Assembly (NCBI GenBank): GCA_007130145.1
Contig: SLSY01000062.1
Location: forward strand, 1-35,287
Direction of reading: 5' to 3'
Source of the DNA: Bacillota bacterium
Lineage (GTDB): Bacteria > Bacillota > Sulfobacillia > UBA8153
Length of the DNA stretch: 35,287 nt
The stretch's first letter is position 1. Each line of letters starts with the position of its first letter. This document shows positions 30,963-35,287 of the stretch, one piece after another. A program made the translations under genes and the position numbers. The notes under the pieces were generated by a model. It did not search any database, had not been told where the DNA came from, and saw only the letters and a program-made list of their open reading frames with translations.

Positions 30963-32060
30963 CTAAGGAGTGAAGAAATAGTTTGAGCGCAGATAGATAA
31001 GGATGTGCTGAACGGTGATTTTCAGGATGACGAAGGTAGGGAGGGCCAAGATCATACCGATGAGGCCGGCCATTCTCCCTGACACCAGCACCAATAGAAG
31101 GACGGTGAGGGGGCCAATGGCCAATTTGCGGCTCATGACTTGTGGGGATATCAAGAGGCTTTCCACCTGCTGCACCACGACAATCACCGCAATGACTTTG
31201 AGGGCCATCAGAGGTGAGTGAATGATACCAATGATCACTGCAGGGATACTACCGATGATAGGACCCAGAAAAGGAATGACGTTGGTAATCATGCTAAAGA
31301 ACGCCAACAAGAGGGGATAGTCCAGACCGATGATTCGGTATCCGACATATACCAGTACGCCGACACTGAGGCAGATGAGAACGATTCCCTGAATGTAAGC
31401 GCTCACGCCCCACTTCACATCCATCATCACCGTGGAAGCCTCGCTACGGTGTCTTTCCGGAACAGCCTGCAGCAAGGCTCGGGGCCAACGCCTCCCATCC
31501 TTGAGCATATAAAAGAGAATGAAAGGAATGGCTACCATGACCAGGAAGGCTTCAGCGGCCGAACCGAAAAGACGTCCGGCTCCTCCCGCCATACTAGTGA
31601 TGAGGCGCTCCAGGTAATCGGTCAGCTGATCGGCATACTTATCGATGAGCTGAGGTTCTTGCGTCAAAAGATGACTGACGAAGGGGTTTTCCTGCAAGGT
31701 GGCGATGAGGTGTTGGGCCTGCTCCATCTGGCGGGGTATGTCGCGGATGAGCCGCTCAACTTCGCGAAACAGTGCCGCTCCCATGGTAGTAAACAAGAAA
31801 TAGAGCATGAGGGCGATGAGTACGTACAGAAGAAGAATGGACACCCAGCGGGGCAGTCTATACTCCTCCAACCAATCCACGACAGGATCAATCAGAAAGA
31901 AAAGAAAGCCTGAAATAAGAAACGGGAAAAACAAGGTGTTGAAGATCACGACCAACGGTTGAAATATGAACGAGATCTGTCTTCCCACCAGGATGATCAA
32001 AAAGATGAGGAGAATTCCGAGCCCGGCCTGAAACAGGCGAGAATGGACAATTTTTGGCAC
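30963..32060 (-). CDS. AI-2E family transporter / YtvI-type permease
   Basis: A 365-aa polytopic membrane protein of the AI-2E transporter (UPF0118, PF01594) family with about eight segments. Typical features are paired N-terminal helices (GILLIFLIILVGRQISFIF), a soluble helical region ~85-150, and the conserved GLDYPLLLAFFSMITNVIPF with FLGPIIGSIPAVIIGI. The C-terminus has QVESLLISPQVMSRKL. YtvI of Bacillus sits near spore genes; its function is not firmly known, and some members are Na+/H+ antiporters. GTG start at 32060, behind GGTGAG on the minus strand. It is the only minus-strand gene and converges on the LigD polymerase gene with 8 bp between stop codons. Confidence 0.9.
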   Translation of the reverse strand: MPKIVHSRLFQAGLGILLIFLIILVGRQISFIFQPLVVIFNTLFFPFLISGFLFFLIDPVVDWLEEYRLPRWVSILLLYVLIALMLYFLFTTMGAALFREVERLIRDIPRQMEQAQHLIATLQENPFVSHLLTQEPQLIDKYADQLTDYLERLITSMAGGAGRLFGSAAEAFLVMVAIPFILFYMLKDGRRWPRALLQAVPERHRSEASTVMMDVKWGVSAYIQGIVLICLSVGVLVYVGYRIIGLDYPLLLAFFSMITNVIPFLGPIIGSIPAVIIGIIHSPLMALKVIAVIVVVQQVESLLISPQVMSRKLAIGPLTVLLLVLVSGRMAGLIGMILALPTFVILKITVQHILIYLRSNYFFTP

Positions 32061-32249
32061 GCTTCGCTCTCACCACCAACGCCCATGATATCACTACATT
32101 TCGCGTTCATAGCGGGGAATCCCTGCCCGGCTGGCTTGATCCGCCGGCCACAAGAATGGTGAATGGCCGAGTCTTCGTCCATATTATGCCGCGTTATTCG
32201 CGTCTATGCCAGGGAAACATAAGAGATGGCTACGCGAAGGGGGATGGCA

Positions 32250-32531
32250 ATGGGTCAGCGTTCATCACGAGGAGGCCTTGATCTCTTCAAGCACGAGATC
32301 GCTCAAGAACTGGGCCTTGTTTCTACCAATGAGGACTTTAAGCAGGCCATGGACCGCCATAAGTATGAGGCAGCCCATGAACTGGGTCTACTGGACAAGC
32401 TGCAAACGGTCGGATGGGGCGAGATGACGAGCCGCGAATGCGGCGCCATCGGTGGCCGCCTGGGCGGACGCATCGGGGGTCAGATGGTTAAACGCATGGT
32501 CCAATTTGCAGAGAATCAGCTCATGCAGTAG
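32250..32531 (+). CDS. Small acid-soluble spore protein, alpha/beta type, extended
   Basis: A 93-aa alpha/beta-type SASP, which coats spore DNA and makes it UV-resistant. The C-terminal signature MTSRECGAIGG (59-69) and MVKRMVQFAENQL (79-91) is typical. Two versions of the first SASP helix are present: KHEIAQELGL (14-23) and KYEAAHELGL (38-47), each with a plausible GPR protease site after the Glu. A second Gly-rich step GGRLGGRIGGQ (68-78) lengthens the loop. ATG 32250 is 7 nt after GAAGGGGG; ATG 32244 and 32226 are also in frame. It is longer than the usual 60-70 aa. Confidence 0.85.
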   Translation: MGQRSSRGGLDLFKHEIAQELGLVSTNEDFKQAMDRHKYEAAHELGLLDKLQTVGWGEMTSRECGAIGGRLGGRIGGQMVKRMVQFAENQLMQ

Positions 32532-32539
32532 CCAAGTGC

Positions 32540-32561
32540 GGGCAGGGGGAGACCTCTGCCC
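32540..32561 (+). terminator. Weak hairpin after the SASP gene
   Basis: GGGCAG (32540-32545) pairs with CTGCCC (32556-32561), with two more pairs possible beyond a mismatch. It lies 9 bp after the SASP stop, but only TATTCT follows instead of a T-run. It may be a weak terminator or a 3'-stabilising hairpin. Confidence 0.4.
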
Positions 32562-32585
32562 CTATTCTAAAGGAGTATCTGAACA

Positions 32586-32593
32586 CATAGAAT
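32586..32593 (+). promoter_or_regulatory. Candidate SigE -10 box of spmA
   Basis: CATAGAAT fits the SigE -10 pattern CATANANT at every fixed position. No good -35 is visible about 14 bp upstream. Transcription would start near 32600, just before the ribosome site AGGAGG (32603-32608). spmAB is SigE-controlled in Bacillus. Confidence 0.35.
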
Positions 32594-32607
32594 CTCCTGA
32601 ACAGGAG
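32594..32607 (+). promoter_or_regulatory. Hairpin that would mask the spmA ribosome site
   Basis: CTCCTG (32594-32599) is the exact complement of CAGGAG (32602-32607), which forms most of the spmA ribosome site (AGGAGG, 7 nt before ATG 32616). A longer transcript starting upstream of 32594, for example from the SASP promoter, would have its ribosome site paired; a transcript starting at about 32600 would not. Confidence 0.35.
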
Positions 32608-32615
32608 GTTTTGTC

Positions 32616-33194
32616 ATGATAAGCCTCATTTGGGTGCTGTTGGTTGTGATAGGAGTAGGCTATGCGGCCGGGACCGGCCGCATTGACGGGGTGACTACCC
32701 AGGCACTGGCGGCAGCCAACAATGCGGTGGAAATGGTACTGGGTCTGGTAGGCGTCATCTGCCTTTGGCTGGGACTGATGAAAATCGCCGAAAAGTCAGG
32801 TCTGCTGGATCAGGTGGCCCGGCTTGTGGCACCGGTGGTGCGCATTCTCTTTCCCGACATCCCGTCCGGTCATCCCGCCATGGGGGCCATGGTGATGAAC
32901 ATCGGGGGAAACCTCTTGGGGATGGGTAGCGCGAGCATCCCCTTTGGTCTCAAGGCCATGGCCGCATTGCAGGATATCAACCAGGGCAAGACAGTGGCGT
33001 CCGGTGCCATGTGCCGGTTGGTCATACTCAACACCTCAGGCTTGACCATCATTCCGGCCTCGGTCATAGGTCTTCGCGCTAGCTTAGGGGCCACCGACCC
33101 AACTGAGATCGCGGCAACCGTCTTTATGGCTACCACCGCGTCGACAGTGGCTGCTCTCAGTGCAGATTGGCTCCTAAAGCAGAGGAGACTCTAA
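32616..33194 (+). CDS. spmA: Spore maturation protein A
   Basis: A 192-aa membrane protein with nucleoside-transporter Gate-domain architecture. Diagnostic is NIGGNLLGMGSASIPFGLKAM (seen as NLLGMGSASIPFGLKAM), and also EKSGLLDQVARLVAPVVRILFP and VILNTSGLTIIPASVIGLR-type blocks. In Bacillus SpmA and SpmB are needed for full dehydration of the spore core. ATG 32616 follows AGGAGG by 7 nt; spmB starts 1 bp after the stop. Confidence 0.95.
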   Translation: MISLIWVLLVVIGVGYAAGTGRIDGVTTQALAAANNAVEMVLGLVGVICLWLGLMKIAEKSGLLDQVARLVAPVVRILFPDIPSGHPAMGAMVMNIGGNLLGMGSASIPFGLKAMAALQDINQGKTVASGAMCRLVILNTSGLTIIPASVIGLRASLGATDPTEIAATVFMATTASTVAALSADWLLKQRRL

Positions 33195-33195
33195 C

Positions 33196-33729
33196 ATGAT
33201 GGAGATTCTCACAACGTTTTCACGCTGGGCCCTGCCGGTCATGATGATGTGTATTCCCCTTTATGGTATGCTCAAGGGCATTGACGTCTACGAAGCCTTT
33301 GTGGAAGGTGCACAGGAAGGGTTGCGTATCGCGGTCCGCATCCTCCCCTACGTACTGGCCATCTTCTTTGCCTTCTCTGTGTTTCGCCACTCCGGTGCGC
33401 TGCAAGCTGTTACCCAGCCATTGGCCCCCGTCGTGCGTGCGCTGGGCATTCCCAGTGAAGTGTTGCCCATGCTCGTGGTCCGGCCTTTGTCCGGAGGGGC
33501 ATCCTTCGGGCTCTTGGCCGAGCTCCTGCAGCAACACGGTCCGGACTCGCTGGTGGGACGCATGGCCGCCACCATGCAGGGTGCTACCGACACGACGTTT
33601 TACATCATCTCGTTGTATTTTGGCTCTGTTGGTATCAAGCACCTGCGCCACGTGGTTCCCGCCGCCCTGATCGGTGACTTGTGCGGCTTTCTCATGGCCG
33701 CTTACATCTGTCGTGTCATGTTCGTCTGA
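33196..33729 (+). CDS. spmB: Spore maturation protein B
   Basis: A 177-aa Gate-domain membrane protein, partner of SpmA. Characteristic blocks are YVLAIFFAFSVFRHSGAL, MLVVRPLSGGASFGLLAEL, and ATMQGATDTTFYIISLYFG followed by GIKHLRH. It starts with ATGATG one base after the spmA stop and is certainly co-transcribed with it. The length is typical. Confidence 0.95.
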   Translation: MMEILTTFSRWALPVMMMCIPLYGMLKGIDVYEAFVEGAQEGLRIAVRILPYVLAIFFAFSVFRHSGALQAVTQPLAPVVRALGIPSEVLPMLVVRPLSGGASFGLLAELLQQHGPDSLVGRMAATMQGATDTTFYIISLYFGSVGIKHLRHVVPAALIGDLCGFLMAAYICRVMFV

Positions 33730-33812
33730 GAGCAGGAACCCCTTGGCTCCTGTCGAAAGCTTGAAAGCATAGCGAACCGGTAAGGTGACACACTACGAAT
33801 GGAGGAACAACG

Positions 33813-34277
33813 ATGGATTTTGATGCACGTTTGCACGAGCTGGGCATCACGTTGCCAGAACCTGCTCAACCTCTGGCCGCCTATGTGCCTGCGTTGGTCG
33901 TAGGCAACTGGGCATTTGTCTCAGGTCAATTGCCCGTTGAGAATGGCCAGCTGCTCTATGGGGGCAAGATGAGCGATAACGAGGATACACAAAAGGGCTA
34001 CCAAGCCGCCCGGCTCTGTGCCATTAACTGCCTCGCTGCTCTGCGCCAGGCCACGGGTGGACTTGACCGTGTGGTTCAGGTGGTCAAGCTCACAGGCTAT
34101 GTAGCATCGGCTGACGGTTTCACAGCTCAGCCTGCCGTGCTCAACGGAGCATCGGAACTCATGGAGGCCGTTTTCGGTGAAGCCGGCCGGCACGCCCGCG
34201 CTGCGGTGGGGGTTAGCCAGCTCCCCTTGGGTGCTCTGGTGGAAATTGAAATGATGGTCAAACTGACCGCGGAATAG
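33813..34277 (+). CDS. RidA family (YjgF/YER057c/UK114) protein
   Basis: A 154-aa protein of the longer RidA subfamily: NWAFVSGQLPVENGQLLYGG, then VVQVVKLTGYVASADGF, and ARAAVGVSQLPLGALVEIEM, containing the family's C-terminal Arg and Glu. RidA proper deaminates reactive enamines/imines from amino-acid metabolism; this subgroup, with ~150 aa and a preceding ELGITLPEPAQPLA, is less studied, so the activity is uncertain. ATG 33813 follows GGAGGAAC. It is 83 bp after spmB; a small imperfect hairpin without T-run lies in the gap. Confidence 0.9.
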   Translation: MDFDARLHELGITLPEPAQPLAAYVPALVVGNWAFVSGQLPVENGQLLYGGKMSDNEDTQKGYQAARLCAINCLAALRQATGGLDRVVQVVKLTGYVASADGFTAQPAVLNGASELMEAVFGEAGRHARAAVGVSQLPLGALVEIEMMVKLTAE

Positions 34278-34295
34278 GAGCGAGCACACCAACAC

Positions 34296-35287
34296 GTGAG
34301 ATATCGCTTTGAACTATATGATCAACTCAAGCAGCAAAAGGACCACATTTTGGCCGAGGCCCGTGCCGCCGGCCGCGAATTGGGTTTGCTCGAACAACAA
34401 GCCCCGGTCAACTTGGGAGCTGGTCGGCTGTTCGGCGAACAAGTAGGAGCGGAGACCGGGTTTTCCACCAGTATGCGGCGATACGTTAAGTCATCATGCG
34501 GCGACGGTTATAACGGGGCTTTCGTACCCACGGGAGGCGGATGGCTCCGCTCATTGCTGGGTACAGGGGGACGGTGTCTGGTACCCTACGAAAAGGACAT
34601 GCGGTACCTAGAGTGGATGGGCAGCGCCTTCCCGCCTCATATTGCAGCCGCCAGACCTTGGGCGACGCTGGTATCAGATGACGCTTTGCAGGCGCTGGTG
34701 GTCCCGCTAAGGGGCGCTCGCTATGAATGCCACGGTCTGCATGGCCAGCCAGTGCCTTTGCTCTTGAGCACAGAACCGGTTGCTTCCTGCGAGGCCATGG
34801 CCGAAAAGGCAGCAGACCACGCCGGTACATTGACTGGTTTTCTCAGCCTCGCTGCCGATACTGTGGGCTACGGGTACGGCCTGAAAAACGAAGCGGGGGC
34901 GCCGCTGTTGGCAGTCTACCTAGGTGAGTTGGCGCGCGACATGCAACTACCCTACATTCTGGACAACCGGCAGGGATGGCCCTTGGCGAGTCTTGACTTG
35001 GCGCAGCTGGGGGCACAAGCCATGGTCCATTCTTCTCCACTGGCCGGCACCGATTTTCTTGTGGCCCAGGAGGATATCATCTATGTGTTGCAAGAAGATG
35101 GACATGTCGTCAAACATCCTGAGGCTGAAACTTTGCTGCTGGCCCACCTCGGTGCCCCGAGAAGCTTTGCCGAGCAACATCAAGAGGCTTTGGATGACGT
35201 GTATGAACTCATTGTTAAAGAGGCCCGCTCCTTGTCCAGCTGGCTCGTGCAGCGGCTGCGGCTGACCAAGTCATGGAACTTCTTCGC
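34296..35287 (+). CDS. Protein of unknown function, truncated by the window end
   Basis: An open frame of 330 codons continuing past the window edge. It starts at GTG 34296, 18 bp after the RidA stop and about 10 nt beyond AGGAGCGAG. The product begins MRYRFELYDQLKQQKDHILA, a charged helix, then LGLLEQQAPVNLGAGRLFGE and a Gly-rich segment. No signal peptide, membrane helix or familiar motif is visible up to residue 330; the composition is that of a soluble alpha/beta protein. Codon usage matches the neighbours, so it is very likely a real gene. I do not recognise the family. Confidence 0.65.
   Translation, partial: MRYRFELYDQLKQQKDHILAEARAAGRELGLLEQQAPVNLGAGRLFGEQVGAETGFSTSMRRYVKSSCGDGYNGAFVPTGGGWLRSLLGTGGRCLVPYEKDMRYLEWMGSAFPPHIAAARPWATLVSDDALQALVVPLRGARYECHGLHGQPVPLLLSTEPVASCEAMAEKAADHAGTLTGFLSLAADTVGYGYGLKNEAGAPLLAVYLGELARDMQLPYILDNRQGWPLASLDLAQLGAQAMVHSSPLAGTDFLVAQEDIIYVLQEDGHVVKHPEAETLLLAHLGAPRSFAEQHQEALDDVYELIVKEARSLSSWLVQRLRLTKSWNFF

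Noticed and set aside
30946-30970. Shared terminator between the convergent LigD polymerase and permease genes
   Set aside because: Only 8 bp separate the stop codons and I see no inverted repeat; opposing transcripts must overlap.
31218-31913. A 231-codon ORF on the plus strand inside the permease region
   Set aside because: Antisense to a clear AI-2E-family membrane protein; its very polar composition is the mirror of hydrophobic codons.
32161-32186. A SigG-like CATATTA with GAATG upstream of the SASP gene
   Set aside because: The spacing is 14 bp (or 21 for the other GAATG), outside the usual 17-18, so I did not list it, although a forespore promoter is expected here.
33733-33752. Imperfect hairpin after spmB as a terminator
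   Set aside because: Only a 5-bp outer stem with a mismatch and no T-run.
1-35287. CRISPR arrays, IS elements, integrated phage, tRNA or rRNA genes
   Set aside because: No regularly spaced repeats, transposase or phage genes were seen; XerD is the chromosomal recombinase by length and synteny, not an integrase. I saw no tRNA-like cloverleaf, though short RNAs cannot be excluded by eye.

Overview
This 35.3 kb window is chromosomal DNA from an endospore-forming member of the Bacillota, most likely an anaerobic, moderately GC-rich Clostridia-type lineage. The case rests on the conserved sporulation block spoIIM ... dacF-spoIIAA-spoIIAB-sigF ... spoVA, on spmAB, ytfJ/gerW and an alpha/beta-type SASP, and on a ferredoxin-dependent 2-oxoacid oxidoreductase in place of an aerobic branched-chain dehydrogenase complex. 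I cannot name the genus. No rRNA, tRNA, IS element, phage gene or CRISPR array was seen. Nearly all genes are on the + strand; the one exception is a YtvI/AI-2E-type permease at 30963-32060.

Layout. (1) 21-5643: branched-chain amino-acid catabolism. Leucine dehydrogenase, butyrate kinase and a four-subunit 2-oxoacid:ferredoxin oxidoreductase are followed by a conserved protein of unknown function and a terminator. Together they would convert Leu/Val/Ile to branched acyl-CoA and then to branched acids with ATP formation; the phosphotransacylase (Ptb) is not in the window. (2) 5731-9323: a DUF3866 protein, an ADP-ribose pyrophosphatase-like Nudix hydrolase, an EndoQ-type PHP nuclease and SpoIIM. 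(3) 9409-10797: alanine dehydrogenase with a strong terminator, then a 43-aa membrane micro-ORF. (4) 10921-15536: xerD, deoB, pdp and dacF. (5) 15684-17194: spoIIAA-spoIIAB-sigF behind a candidate SigH promoter. (6) 17327-18811: a MATE exporter with its own extended -10 promoter. (7) 18898-23884: the spoVA operon A-B-[dodecin]-C-D-E-[degenerate gene]-F behind a candidate SigG promoter. (8) 24294-27915: M50 protease, trpS, scpA, scpB and a DUF2953 protein. (9) 27930-30954: ytfJ/gerW translationally coupled to Ku and a split LigD (ligase, then primase-polymerase), a bacterial NHEJ set. (10) 30963-34277: permease (minus strand), SASP, spmA, spmB and a RidA-family protein. (11) 34296-end: an incomplete ORF of unknown function.

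The order Nudix, PHP protein, spoIIM, xerD, deoB, phosphorylase, dacF, spoIIA operon, spoVA operon is the classical Bacillus-type backbone, so most of the window is ordinary vertically inherited sequence. The parts worth a second look are the departures from it: a dodecin gene inside spoVA; a frame-broken membrane-protein gene between spoVAE and spoVAF; two genes (deoB and the LigD polymerase) whose conserved N-termini have no ATG/GTG/TTG in frame; NHEJ genes fused translationally to a spore gene; and ald plus a micro-ORF inserted before xerD. I found no convincing wholly new system.
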